Positions 6,527 to 14,261 of a stretch of DNA of 51,907 nucleotides are shown here, piece by piece (the stretch's first letter is position 1; each line of letters begins with the position of its first letter). The notes beneath the pieces were generated by a model that saw nothing but the letters and a program-made list of their open reading frames with translations, was not told where the DNA came from and did not search any database. The DNA is from a virus. The position numbers and the translations under genes were made by a program. The stretch lies in IMG/VR virus record IMGVR_UViG_3300036772_000282, positions 1 through 51,907 of that record. One strand, given 5' to 3'.

Positions 6527-6897
6527 AGAACTCCGCGATCTTGTAGCATGTTTTCGATTTCTTTCCAGTCCACGTAGGGGCGTTCGCCGAGAGCGAGTGT
6601 TGACAAAAGAGGAATTCCCAGCGCAGCATCGTCGATATAAAGGTGCGCGTAGACTTTGGGACTATCGGTCCATTCTTTCTGTGTGGGATTTTCGTTCACG
6701 CCCAGTAATGGGATGCTGCAATCTTCAAACCATTTAACCGCCTCATCGCGGTATTTGCCGCTTCTCATTGTCCACAAAATTAGCTGGTGCCCTTTTTCGA
6801 CTAACGCGTGTAATACTTTCTGCGCCCCGATGAACCTTCCGATTTTCGGATATTCGTGGGTAACGCAGGTTCCGTCAAAGTCGATTGCGATAATCAT
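6523..6897 (-). CDS. HAD-superfamily phosphatase
   Basis: A 124-aa haloacid-dehalogenase-fold hydrolase. Motif I is IAIDFDGTCV (residues 3-12) with both Asp, motif II is LILWTMRSG (Thr/Ser at the strand end), and a late acidic YIDDAALG motif supplies the metal site. The N-terminus DFDGTCVTHEYPKIG closely resembles the small phage/Bacteroidetes BT0820-like HAD family. It lacks a large cap domain, so substrates may be macromolecular or nucleotide 3'/5' phosphates. It is coupled by 4-nt overlaps to the HNH gene and the primase-helicase, suggesting a role in nucleic-acid end processing or nucleotide metabolism; this is inference. Confidence 0.85.
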   Translation of the reverse strand: MIIAIDFDGTCVTHEYPKIGRFIGAQKVLHALVEKGHQLILWTMRSGKYRDEAVKWFEDCSIPLLGVNENPTQKEWTDSPKVYAHLYIDDAALGIPLLSTLALGERPYVDWKEIENMLQDRGVL

Positions 6898-7286
6898 TTT
6901 CTTGCCTTAGGCTTTCTTAGCAGACATTGATTTGCTAGTGAAGGAACTTGCTCGACCTGCGGGTCCTCTCCTTCCGCAGCGGTCTTTGTCTGCTTTTTAT
7001 GGGGGCAAATTCCCCCGTTTCTGTGTTTGCCCTGGTTGCAGTTAATACACAGCGTTTGTAAAAAAGATGGGTAATTGTTTTGCACAACCCATCGGTAGAA
7101 GGCTGTGCCATTGCATCCGTGCTTGGAGTTTTTTGGTCCAATTTCTCTTTTGTGTTCTGCGCCGTCATTGTATATGTGGTCTAGTGTTAAAAATAAAATT
7201 TCGTCTTCGCCGCAACAAGCGCAGATTCGACCATAATGATCGAATACCAAATCCACGTATTTCTGATCGCGAGCGCGACGGCTCAT
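6894..7286 (-). CDS. HNH-type zinc endonuclease-like protein
   Basis: A 130-aa protein with the pattern CACCGEDE...LTLDHI...GTAFYRWVVQNNYP...LCINCNQGKHRNGG: two zinc knuckles (CxxC and CxxC), a DH in the beta-hairpin and the Asn/His end of a treble-clef HNH nuclease. The frame opens upstream to 7418, but ATG 7286 is chosen because it shares ATGA with the DNA polymerase stop. It sits between polymerase and a phosphatase, so it may be a free-standing homing endonuclease or a replication/packaging nicking enzyme. Confidence 0.78.
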   Translation of the reverse strand: MSRRARDQKYVDLVFDHYGRICACCGEDEILFLTLDHIYNDGAEHKREIGPKNSKHGCNGTAFYRWVVQNNYPSFLQTLCINCNQGKHRNGGICPHKKQTKTAAEGEDPQVEQVPSLANQCLLRKPKARK

Positions 7287-9049
7287 ATCTTGCAATATTG
7301 TTTCTTTAAAGCACCTTCCGCTGCAGCAGGGAAGTCTGGCATCCATGGCGGGGCTGTCCTCATGATCGAGAGAATGTTTTCCAGATCCTGTTCCGCCGTG
7401 TCCTCTTTCAGCAACCATACACCTTCATCATGGGCGCGGAGACACGCCGACAAACCAAGCTGCTTCTTAACTTCCATAATGTGCCACATGAAAATGTCTC
7501 TGCCCACGGCTTGACAAGCGTTCTCGGTCAGGGCCCCACCCCACAATTTCACTCGCATCATTTTATCCAATCGGGGAATCTCGGCGCTGATTGATCCGAA
7601 ACTTCTGACGTTGCGATAGTTCATTACTCTTCCACTTGGTAATTCCATTTCATAATCCCCGGGGGCCGAGTTTCGGCAGTCTTTCTCCAATCGCGCCCAA
7701 AAGGCAGGAATGAATTTACGGCTTCGGAATCCTTCCACGACTCTTTCTGCCTCTTGTTTGGTGATGGTCAGTCCCGCCATATTCTTGGCTATGATGATTG
7801 TTTTATCCGCGCCAGCACCGTAGCCCAATCCTAGAACTTCCACCTTCATGTATTGGCGGCGGACTGGGTCTACCTCTTTGAGCGGCCGTTCGTCTGTGTA
7901 TCCGTGAGCAATCCTAGCTTGCGCCTCATACGGGTCCATGCCAGAAGCCAGCATAGCCCTGAGTTTATCGTCTCCGGACAAGCAGGAAAGTACGCGGGGT
8001 TCAATAGCATTTTCGTCGGCAATTCCAAGTACATAACCTTTAGGTGCTGTAAGCATGGCCCCTCGTAAGTCAACACCATGAAGCGAGACTTTTGGCGGGT
8101 TTTGGACATTGAAACCGGAATCACCGCTATCCCGTATAGTATGAGCGCCTCCATACTTGAGACCAAAACGGAAGATTCCACTTTCATCAGTTCTCTTCTG
8201 CAACGTTTGGAAAGTTTGGGATAATCTGTTAGCACTTCTATACTCCCCTAATGCCATGGCCCATGGAAACTTGTCTCCATATTGCGCGACCCATTGTTCA
8301 AACTCCTCGCTGTCTTTCGCAAAAGACTTGGGGGGAGCGATGCCATGCTTTCTAGCTTCCTGTGCTGCTCTTGGTAGTGATAAAATCTTTGCATCCGGTT
8401 CCTTGGCCCATGGTATGATTGTTCGTGCATGAAGTAGTTTGGTTTCTAAAACTTCTATTGCCTTGTTGACTTTCTCAACATCGGTAGGTAGCCCTCGCCA
8501 ACACATCGCCCGCGTCTCTGCCGACAGTTCTCGTTCGTGCTGTGGCCATTTGTGGTTGTGTTTGACCCAGATTTCAAGTTCCGTTACGGAATCGGTGAGT
8601 CCGTACGTCTGCAACTCTTTCTGTTTCTCAGGGCCGATATCTTCATATCGTTTGTTTTTCATCCAATTGCGGATGCCCTTCTCTATTTTTTTGTCGAGTA
8701 GATAAAGCGCTGCGTTTTCTAAAGATCGGGGATAGCCGAGATAGGCAGTGAGATCGGCGGTATCGTACAATCCGGCATACGTAAAATTTGCTGGGACGAT
8801 TCCGAGTTCTCGTAGTCGTTCAGTAACTGCCAATTCGAAACCCGCGTTATGAGCAATAAGTTCTTGTCCTTGAAGTATATTCCAGTCAAAGTCCCTTGGA
8901 TTTCCAACCCACCGATATCCGTTAATTCCTGCGACGGAGAGCATGTAGGCGTCGAATTCCTTGTGATGGGTATAGGCCCAGTTTCCGAGATCTTTGATTG
9001 AGTAATCGTCGGAGAAAAATGTTTCATAGTCAATAGCATAAGTGTTCAT
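7283..9049 (-). CDS. Family A DNA polymerase with 3'-5' exonuclease
   Basis: A 588-aa replicative DNA polymerase. The exonuclease domain is recognised by ExoI DYET (7-10), ExoII AHNAGFE (66-72) and an ExoIII-like YGLTDS (149-154). Polymerase motif A is IADENAIEPR (343-352; D345, E350), motif B is RRQYMKVEVLGLGYG (397-411), and motif C is RAHDEGVW (538-545) with the catalytic HDE. The protein is compact, shorter than E. coli Pol I and T7 gp5, consistent with a phage enzyme without a 5' nuclease. Motif A has Glu-Asn-Ala in place of the usual Tyr/Phe-Ser-Gln. The stop overlaps the HNH gene and the start overlaps a small membrane protein gene, both by 4 nt. Confidence 0.93.
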   Translation of the reverse strand: MNTYAIDYETFFSDDYSIKDLGNWAYTHHKEFDAYMLSVAGINGYRWVGNPRDFDWNILQGQELIAHNAGFELAVTERLRELGIVPANFTYAGLYDTADLTAYLGYPRSLENAALYLLDKKIEKGIRNWMKNKRYEDIGPEKQKELQTYGLTDSVTELEIWVKHNHKWPQHERELSAETRAMCWRGLPTDVEKVNKAIEVLETKLLHARTIIPWAKEPDAKILSLPRAAQEARKHGIAPPKSFAKDSEEFEQWVAQYGDKFPWAMALGEYRSANRLSQTFQTLQKRTDESGIFRFGLKYGGAHTIRDSGDSGFNVQNPPKVSLHGVDLRGAMLTAPKGYVLGIADENAIEPRVLSCLSGDDKLRAMLASGMDPYEAQARIAHGYTDERPLKEVDPVRRQYMKVEVLGLGYGAGADKTIIIAKNMAGLTITKQEAERVVEGFRSRKFIPAFWARLEKDCRNSAPGDYEMELPSGRVMNYRNVRSFGSISAEIPRLDKMMRVKLWGGALTENACQAVGRDIFMWHIMEVKKQLGLSACLRAHDEGVWLLKEDTAEQDLENILSIMRTAPPWMPDFPAAAEGALKKQYCKI

Positions 9050-9234
9050 TGGCAGTGTTTCAATAGCTCAGCGCCATAGCTGAGCCCGGTATAGTAAATT
9101 GCTCCTAGTAGGATACCGGTCCCGATCAATGCGAATCCGCGCCAACCAAAATCCTGCCAAAAGAGTCGGCCCAATAGTCCTGTTACAATTAGCGCTGGCC
9201 AGTATAAAAGAAAGTACCCAAGGATGCATGTCAT
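9046..9234 (-). CDS. Small two-helix membrane protein, 62 aa
   Basis: A 62-aa hydrophobic protein with two predicted transmembrane helices (ILGYFLLYWPALIVTGLLG and FALIGTGILLGAIYYTGLS) joined by a short polar loop (RLFWQDFGWRG). The stop shares ATGA with the DNA polymerase start. Its role is unknown; possibilities include a membrane tether for replication or a superinfection-exclusion protein. Confidence 0.6.
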   Translation of the reverse strand: MTCILGYFLLYWPALIVTGLLGRLFWQDFGWRGFALIGTGILLGAIYYTGLSYGAELLKHCQ

Positions 9235-9246
9235 AATTTTGTAAAG

Positions 9247-9369
9247 TTAGGAATCCCTCGACGCATTCACAGGGATGAGAAGAAGCGAATCAGCAAAACT
9301 GAATTTGCTGTCGCGAACCCGTTCCGGCATTTCGCACGGACACCAGCATGAGGGACTCCATTCTTTCAT
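9247..9369 (-). CDS. Small Cys-containing peptide, 40 aa
   Basis: A 40-codon frame beginning MKEWSPSCWCPCEMPERVRD. It starts 1 nt after the stop of the 176-aa gene and ends 12 nt before the start of the two-helix membrane protein, filling the gap. Three Cys in SCWCPC could bind metal. No homology recognised. Confidence 0.4.
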   Translation of the reverse strand: MKEWSPSCWCPCEMPERVRDSKFSFADSLLLIPVNASRDS

Positions 9370-9370
9370 G

Positions 9371-9901
9371 TTAATCCGATTTAGCGGCGTCGTCTAGGAT
9401 TGCTTTGAGATACTCCTCGCGCGACATAATTGGATTGGGGTCTGTTTGTTTGAGTTCGTTATACTTATGCTCCAAGAGGTCTGCGTAATTTCGCAGGAGT
9501 TGTACAAAGCCTAAAATCGGGTCCGAGAATATCTGTCCTACTTTGGCAGCCAGAAAACCGCTTGTGAGCAGACCTTGGATGGCGAATTCATTTTTATGTT
9601 GTTCGCACCAGTCCGCCTCCCAAGCTTTAGAGTTGTCTGGCTGGACTGCCAAATCCTGCCGTTCCCAACGCGCCCTAATTTGCGGGGGTACTACCGAAGC
9701 CTCCACCGTAACAAAGTCTCCGAGTTTTAGTGCCTTCGGCTTGGGATGTAATTCCTCTTGTGCCGCCTTAATCCCCGCATCTTCTGGCGGCAGTCCAATT
9801 TCCTGTGGGTCCAATAGCCCTTGCGAGGCTAGCGCCAATTTCTCGGCGTAGCTATACCCGCCTTTATCAGTGTCGTCGTATTTGTCAGTTCCTTCTCTCA
9901 T
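9371..9901 (-). CDS. Hypothetical protein, 176 aa
   Basis: A 176-aa acidic protein. The N-terminal 60 residues are polar and probably disordered (Asp/Lys/Tyr-rich, then Pro/Glu-rich). The middle contains EASVVPPQIRARWERQDLA and the C-terminal half is helical (FLAAKVGQIFSDPILGFVQLLRNYADLLEHK). It overlaps the dNMP kinase start-proximal gene by 17 nt, so it belongs to the replication operon. No catalytic motif seen; it could be a replication accessory or loader, but that is speculation. Confidence 0.6.
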   Translation of the reverse strand: MREGTDKYDDTDKGGYSYAEKLALASQGLLDPQEIGLPPEDAGIKAAQEELHPKPKALKLGDFVTVEASVVPPQIRARWERQDLAVQPDNSKAWEADWCEQHKNEFAIQGLLTSGFLAAKVGQIFSDPILGFVQLLRNYADLLEHKYNELKQTDPNPIMSREEYLKAILDDAAKSD

Positions 9902-10436
9902 ATTCGTTTGCTATGTTTAAAATTCGCTCCTGTAAATCTTCAATCGAGCCGTTGTTGTCTGCGTAAAAATCAGGAATCACGCTATCCACTGCTTCGGAAG
10001 CATGTTCATCTCTGGCGGAATCCGCGCTATCCCGAACGATGCGGATAACTAGTCCCCCAGCCGCCTTAATTGCGCTTGCTTCATTGGCAAATCGTACATC
10101 GGTGATAACAGTCTTGTGGTATTGCTTCGCTTTCGCAATGGCGATGTTTATCCATATATCCTTGTCCAGACACATCCTACCCCACTCTGTCCCGAGGGTT
10201 TGCAGGGCATAACGGGTGGTATGGCCCTCTAAGTCTGGGACGGGCATCTCTTTCAGATCCTCGTTGAGCATTCTATCTATGGTTGATGGATTGATATCCA
10301 AGTAGTCAAACAACGCCGTGAGCATCACTTTCAGCGGCCTTGCGAAAGCAAACGGGCGGTATCCACTCCTGATCAACCCTTTTGCCGCGGAATCTTTTCC
10401 GCTTCCTTTTTTTCCACAAATTCCTATTAAGTGCAT
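9885..10436 (-). CDS. Deoxynucleoside monophosphate kinase
   Basis: A 183-aa P-loop kinase of the T4 gp1-like dNMP kinase family, converting dNMPs to dNDPs with ATP. The Walker A is GICGKKGSGKDSAA (residues 5-18). The conserved middle block RYALQTLGTEWGR and the strand TVITDVRFANEA match this family, as does the later RDEHASE. Length is normal. It follows a 60-nt non-coding gap after the upstream gene. With the MazG-like enzyme and class II ribonucleotide reductase it completes a route from NTPs to dNTPs, and it may also recycle degraded host DNA. Confidence 0.88.
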   Translation of the reverse strand: MHLIGICGKKGSGKDSAAKGLIRSGYRPFAFARPLKVMLTALFDYLDINPSTIDRMLNEDLKEMPVPDLEGHTTRYALQTLGTEWGRMCLDKDIWINIAIAKAKQYHKTVITDVRFANEASAIKAAGGLVIRIVRDSADSARDEHASEAVDSVIPDFYADNNGSIEDLQERILNIANEYERRN

Positions 10437-10496
10437 AAAGAGGTAGGAGAGGGACGGATAACTTTTGGAGAAACTCCGCCCCCCTCCTGGGCGCTG
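10437..10496 (-). other. 60-nt GC-rich intergenic spacer upstream of dNMP kinase
   Basis: One of the few real gaps in the left operon. The transcribed strand contains CGCCC...GGGCG (5-bp arms, 7-nt loop) and GGAG-TTT-CTCC, so it could form short hairpins. No T-run follows, and no convincing Shine-Dalgarno precedes the kinase ATG. It may moderate expression between the two genes. Confidence 0.3.
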
Positions 10497-11252
10497 CTAG
10501 GCGTTTACAATTCTTGGTTCGATCTGTTCTAAAAACTTGACTAATTCTGGACTATTCTCTCCGTCGAACTTGATCACCGGAGTCTTCCAGCTTTTTCCCT
10601 GCGACTTTGTATCCTTGCTGCTGAGTAAAAGGCTGCCATACTGCTGGCCTTTACGCATGACCTTGTTCCTCTCACAGAGAGTAACAAGCTCCACTGCTAC
10701 GCTAGTATAGGCGCTTGAGGCTACAGTGTAGACGACAAGTGCGTATGAGTCGTCTCCGAGTTCATACGGGAACAGGGCGAGATCTTTCTCGCTCAAGCCT
10801 TCCGGTGCTTTAACCGCAAACTCCAAGTGAGCGCGGCGTTGGAAAAAGTGATCTGTGTCTTTGTCCTTCCAGTTCATGGAACCGCCTGCGTCTATTACTT
10901 CCTGTTCAGTGCGGAAGATCGCGGGAGATTCGCCGGAGCCAAAAGGAAGCTTTTGGATGTAGTCTTTCATCCCTATCAGAAATACAACAGAGATCGGCGA
11001 ACCATCGCTGAGTTTAACTTCCTTGTTCAGGGTGAACGAGCCGATGCCATAATTCTGCACTAACTCGCTGTCACTTACTTTCTGCACAAGGTTCAACCGC
11101 GGGAACCGTTTGTCGGTTGCCTTCCAGTCTCCGACGAATGCCGTCTGAGTGGGTTTGGCTAGGGGTTGCTCTTCTTGAACTACTGGTGCGTTATCTATGA
11201 TTTCTGCGTCTACTGTGTCTGTTGGTTTTTTTACGAATGATGTTTTTGCCAT
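10497..11252 (-). CDS. Possible ssDNA-binding or recombination-associated protein
   Basis: A 251-aa protein with a disordered acidic N-terminus (residues 1-40), then a beta-rich core beginning RFPRLNLVQKVSDSELVQNYGIG and continuing with VKLSDGSPISVVFLIGMKDY. Small proteins with an RxPRLxLVQ start followed by an OB-like beta domain occur beside replication genes in many phages and are often suspected ssDNA-binding proteins. I cannot confirm an OB fold from sequence. Position (between nuclease/helicase and polymerase genes) supports a replication or recombination role. The C-terminus lacks the acidic tip typical of SSB. Confidence 0.45.
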   Translation of the reverse strand: MAKTSFVKKPTDTVDAEIIDNAPVVQEEQPLAKPTQTAFVGDWKATDKRFPRLNLVQKVSDSELVQNYGIGSFTLNKEVKLSDGSPISVVFLIGMKDYIQKLPFGSGESPAIFRTEQEVIDAGGSMNWKDKDTDHFFQRRAHLEFAVKAPEGLSEKDLALFPYELGDDSYALVVYTVASSAYTSVAVELVTLCERNKVMRKGQQYGSLLLSSKDTKSQGKSWKTPVIKFDGENSPELVKFLEQIEPRIVNA

Positions 11253-11274
11253 ATTGGTTTATTGGTTGGGTTGG

Positions 11275-11355
11275 TTATTTGATGCTTTGTGAAACTATAA
11301 TTCCTAGGACGAATCCTAAAGCGATTGTTAATACTGCTGCGAGGGTCCAAATCAT
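11275..11355 (-). CDS. Tiny membrane peptide B, 26 aa
   Basis: A 26-codon frame, MIWTLAAVLTIALGFVLGII..., one transmembrane helix with a short polar tail (SQSIK). It is followed by an AACCAATAAACCA-like spacer nearly identical to the one after tiny peptide A (11373-11462), with which it shares layout and GF(L/V)LG motifs. The two look like a duplicated pair. Function unknown. Confidence 0.4.
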   Translation of the reverse strand: MIWTLAAVLTIALGFVLGIIVSQSIK

Positions 11356-11372
11356 TTCTTTTGGTTTATTGG

Positions 11373-11462
11373 TTATTTTGATTCAGTGGCCCATGCTGCT
11401 AATGCGAACCCTATAATGAGCCCAAGTAGGAATCCGCATGAAATTGCTAAAAATAATGTCAT
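11373..11462 (-). CDS. Tiny membrane peptide A, 29 aa
   Basis: A 29-codon frame, MTLFLAISCGFLLGLIIGFA..., one transmembrane helix then AAWATESK. The ATG shares ATGA with the stop of the Cas4/RecB-like nuclease, arguing for translation. Similar to tiny peptide B downstream. Confidence 0.45.
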   Translation of the reverse strand: MTLFLAISCGFLLGLIIGFALAAWATESK

Positions 11463-12601
11463 GATTTTTGTTCTTTCAGGTAATAAATCTTGCCTTCATC
11501 TTTCCATACATCTGCTGAACGAAGGCGGTTTTCCAGTTCCTGTCTGGCTTTCCCCTTCTCGCCTCGCTTCGCCAGATTCGCGAAGTAATCTTCCAGATCC
11601 ACCACTGATACACTAGCACAGGCAGATAGAAAATCATCCAACGGAATTTTGTCTTTCACTGCTTTGTAAGTGCCTAGTACTGAGGTAACTCCTCGTGGGG
11701 TGGAGCGCTCGATCCTTCTGAATCCCTCGACATCCACTCCCTCTTCTAAATTCAGCCGAAGCGCCTCCTTGCGGACACCTTTTGCCCACTCCTCCAAAAG
11801 AGGAGCAAGCCGCAACAGGTGCGGTATATCCTCCGGACGCTTCGGATCTATGAACACTGAGGTTGGCACGGGCAATCCAGGGGAGAGCTTCGTGCCAACC
11901 AACAGTGCTTTGGCGGCTAGGGCTGGGCAAAATGCTTGGTTCTGACAGTATTCACAGAGTGAAGGCTGAGGAGATAGCTGGGAAGGATCAACGGGCTTCG
12001 ACCAGTCAATAGCCATAGCGCGGCGAATAATGGTGTTGAGTCGAAGCCGCATATCAGGAAGATCACTGCGTTTAAAAGTATGATAAAAAATTTCATCTCT
12101 GTTGGGTACGAGGAAGGTGAACTCTACTTCTTCCAAATCTGGATATTTTTGGAAAGTGCCTAGAACGTATGACCAAGCTTGGGCGTTCTCCTTTGCGTCA
12201 GCAACTTCTCGATATCCTGTTTTGTAGTCAAACATTTTGCCCTTGGTGCCATATACCAGCAAACGGTCGCCAGTTCCGAAGGTCTTGAGTCCTCCCCCGA
12301 GGTCCATCGTAAGTCTGATTTCTCTTCGATCCAGATTCGGTAAGGCGGGTAGGTTCTCTTGGATGACGGCGTCGATATAATCTTTGAAGATTTGGGCAAG
12401 GCCTTTTTCTTTTTCATCTTTCAGGTCGTCTATTGCATCTTTCTCTAGGGCTTTGTGGATTCGAGTGCCCCGCTCTGCGGCTTCAGCCCCCGTCCCGCCT
12501 TCTGTGCGATTCCGGAAACCGGGACACTTTTCAAAATTTGATAATGATGACGGCGGAAATGTAGCATGCGCCTGCCCCGTCTCGTCTAGTCGCTCTTTCA
12601 C
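11459..12601 (-). CDS. Cas4/RecB-like PD-(D/E)xK nuclease with Fe-S cysteines
   Basis: A 380-aa exonuclease-like protein. The RecB-family nuclease core is visible: GTRIHKALE (H49), TGDRLLVYG (D112), MFDYKTGY (D125, K127) and QAWSY (141-145). Four Cys are arranged as in Cas4/AddB iron-sulphur nucleases: one N-terminal (SNFEKCPGF, C26) and three C-terminal (CEYCQNQAFC; C216, C219, C225). A helical 150-aa extension follows the cluster. The start is GTG at 12601. It probably resects DNA ends during recombination-dependent replication, working with the adjacent SNF2-type helicase. Confidence 0.85.
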   Translation of the reverse strand: MKERLDETGQAHATFPPSSLSNFEKCPGFRNRTEGGTGAEAAERGTRIHKALEKDAIDDLKDEKEKGLAQIFKDYIDAVIQENLPALPNLDRREIRLTMDLGGGLKTFGTGDRLLVYGTKGKMFDYKTGYREVADAKENAQAWSYVLGTFQKYPDLEEVEFTFLVPNRDEIFYHTFKRSDLPDMRLRLNTIIRRAMAIDWSKPVDPSQLSPQPSLCEYCQNQAFCPALAAKALLVGTKLSPGLPVPTSVFIDPKRPEDIPHLLRLAPLLEEWAKGVRKEALRLNLEEGVDVEGFRRIERSTPRGVTSVLGTYKAVKDKIPLDDFLSACASVSVVDLEDYFANLAKRGEKGKARQELENRLRSADVWKDEGKIYYLKEQKS

Positions 12602-12606
12602 TGTAC

Positions 12607-12810
12607 CTACAGCTTTGCTTGATTATTTCGATTTGTCAAATCGAGTTCTATAACCTTGGGATTAAGTTCCCCGTCTTTAACTCGAAAACAATAGTACCCG
12701 TCTTCTCGTCCTTCTATAGCGCGTTCCATTTCATGTTTTACGGTCCATGCGCCCGCGACTGTAGTGTCTAATACATTGAACGCCAAGTATATATAATTAG
12801 ATCGTGCCAT
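12607..12810 (-). CDS. Hypothetical protein, 67 aa
   Basis: A small protein, MARSNYIYLAFNVLDTTVAGAW..., with alternating beta-strands. A start four codons upstream (12822) is possible, but ATG 12810 has AAGGA 5 nt before it. It overlaps the helicase 3' end by 14 nt and ends 5 nt before the GTG start of the nuclease. The pattern, two strands, a charged turn (EGREDG), YYCFRV, then a strand, looks like a small beta domain. Function unknown. Confidence 0.6.
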   Translation of the reverse strand: MARSNYIYLAFNVLDTTVAGAWTVKHEMERAIEGREDGYYCFRVKDGELNPKVIELDLTNRNNQAKL

Positions 12811-14098
12811 TTGTTCCTTCATTCAAAATCCCAATGTTTTTGATTTTCTCGTCACAGTTTTCTTTCACATCTTCTTCGATTGTGCCTGCCGCAAACAGAA
12901 CGTGTTGTTGAGTTTTTGACTTACCTTCCGCCCGATGGATGCGCCCGATACACTGCAGAATGTCCATGGCTTTGTCGGAAGGACTTAAAAGTGAGGCCCG
13001 AGGATATTGCCCCCTAACGTCGTGTAAACTAACAAGCGCCCCACCAGCTTCTGTGTTGCATAACATAACTCTTAACTTATCCTCGGCGAAGTCATCTATA
13101 TGTTTTTGGCGGTCTTTTAGATATTTGCCCGCGATAATGCCTAAAGGATATACACTTAGCCGTTCTTTCAGGGCTTCGAGGGTTTGTGTGAAATTTACGA
13201 AGATAACCACTGAGCGTCCCTCCGCTACAAAGTCCTGCGTCATCTCAATCATGGTAGGCACCTTGAGTAACTCCACTTTTTGTCGAGCGCGTAGGCGAAT
13301 GGTCAGGGCATTGTTCCCGTCGTCCTGTTTCTTCTCTTCCAGCAGAAAGAGTTCTTTTTCCATTTGCTCATACAATTCTTTCACTTCCTTCCCGAAATCC
13401 AAAGGAGTGGTTATGATCTGAGTTTCGGTAAAGTGGTCGGCCATATCGGCCAGCGACAGACGAGATCCGTGCATTGGGTAGATCGCTCGATGAATCTTGT
13501 TGAGGTCTTCATCTTTGCCCGAGAACTCCAAGCCGCCGAAGTAGCCGTTTCTACATCCGTGTTGTTTCGCCCAAAACCAAAAATTCTTCATGCCGAAAAT
13601 TCCGAGAATCGATCCTAGGGCTTTCATATCTGTAGGATTCTCCGCAGCGGTCGCGCTAAGACAGAGATTGTAACAAGCTTTCGCCGACCACAACATGCGG
13701 GCGTTCTGCGTATTCATGCCCTTGCATTTCTGGACTTCGTCCCAAATTATTAGAGTCTCTTTGGAAAAATTCCAAGTCCAAATTTTATGATTGGCCTTTG
13801 CCCAACAACCATATTCAGTCTTTCCTGTCCGTAACATTTCGTAGTTGATGACCTTAAACTCTTTACAGCCTTGATTTTCGAGTTCTCTCGTCCACATGGT
13901 AATGCCCGATTTGGGACACACTACCAATGTCCTCAGGCCGTTATCCGCCGCGAGTTTTGCAGCTACAATCGTTTTCCCCGTTCCCGTCGCACTGCCGTCC
14001 AGTGCTGACCGGAAATTTCCTAGCGCGGTTGCTAGGGTCTCGGCATGTTTCTCTTGTATCGGGTATAATTGCTTTTTCTGCTTCTCTTGTTGTTTCAT
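12797..14098 (-). CDS. SNF2-type superfamily 2 helicase
   Basis: A 433-aa DNA helicase/translocase. Motif I is DGSATGTGKT (34-43), motif II IIWDEVQK (117-124, DEVQ in place of DEAH), motif III LSATA (147-151), motif V-like LCNTEAGGALVSLHD, and motif VI QCIGRIHRAEGK near the C-terminus. It is short, with minimal insertions, as in phage SNF2-like helicases that act in recombination, replication restart or packaging initiation. The N-terminal YPIQEKHAETL acts as the Q-motif, so the ATG at 14098 is needed. It is followed closely by the Fe-S nuclease gene, suggesting a joint end-processing function. Confidence 0.88.
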   Translation of the reverse strand: MKQQEKQKKQLYPIQEKHAETLATALGNFRSALDGSATGTGKTIVAAKLAADNGLRTLVVCPKSGITMWTRELENQGCKEFKVINYEMLRTGKTEYGCWAKANHKIWTWNFSKETLIIWDEVQKCKGMNTQNARMLWSAKACYNLCLSATAAENPTDMKALGSILGIFGMKNFWFWAKQHGCRNGYFGGLEFSGKDEDLNKIHRAIYPMHGSRLSLADMADHFTETQIITTPLDFGKEVKELYEQMEKELFLLEEKKQDDGNNALTIRLRARQKVELLKVPTMIEMTQDFVAEGRSVVIFVNFTQTLEALKERLSVYPLGIIAGKYLKDRQKHIDDFAEDKLRVMLCNTEAGGALVSLHDVRGQYPRASLLSPSDKAMDILQCIGRIHRAEGKSKTQQHVLFAAGTIEEDVKENCDEKIKNIGILNEGTNGTI

Positions 14099-14261
14099 CG
14101 TCTACAAATGTTTTAATGAATAATTGTCCCCCTATTATTAGGAAGTCTGCTTTATGGGTTAACCCACATTGGCAACAACTAAATCGCCAATCCTCCCAAG
14201 GTATGGGAAACCATTCACCGTTGTTTCGTTGTGTTAAGGTAGTCTTTGAAGTATTCGGCAC
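13941..14261 (-). CDS. Small zinc-binding protein overlapping the helicase start
   Basis: A 106-aa frame. Residues 1-70 look genuine: WEDWRFSCCQCGLTHKADF is a CxxCGLxH motif followed by a strand and FVDDETTRE, a layout common in small phage zinc proteins. The last ~50 codons overlap the helicase N-terminus in another frame and are not protein-like, so either the true end is a frameshift/sequence error near 14,090 or this is an unusually long overlap. The start overlaps the upstream glycosyltransferase by 28 nt. Confidence 0.5.
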   Translation of the reverse strand: MPNTSKTTLTQRNNGEWFPIPWEDWRFSCCQCGLTHKADFLIIGGQLFIKTFVDDETTREAEKAIIPDTRETCRDPSNRARKFPVSTGRQCDGNGENDCSCKTRGG

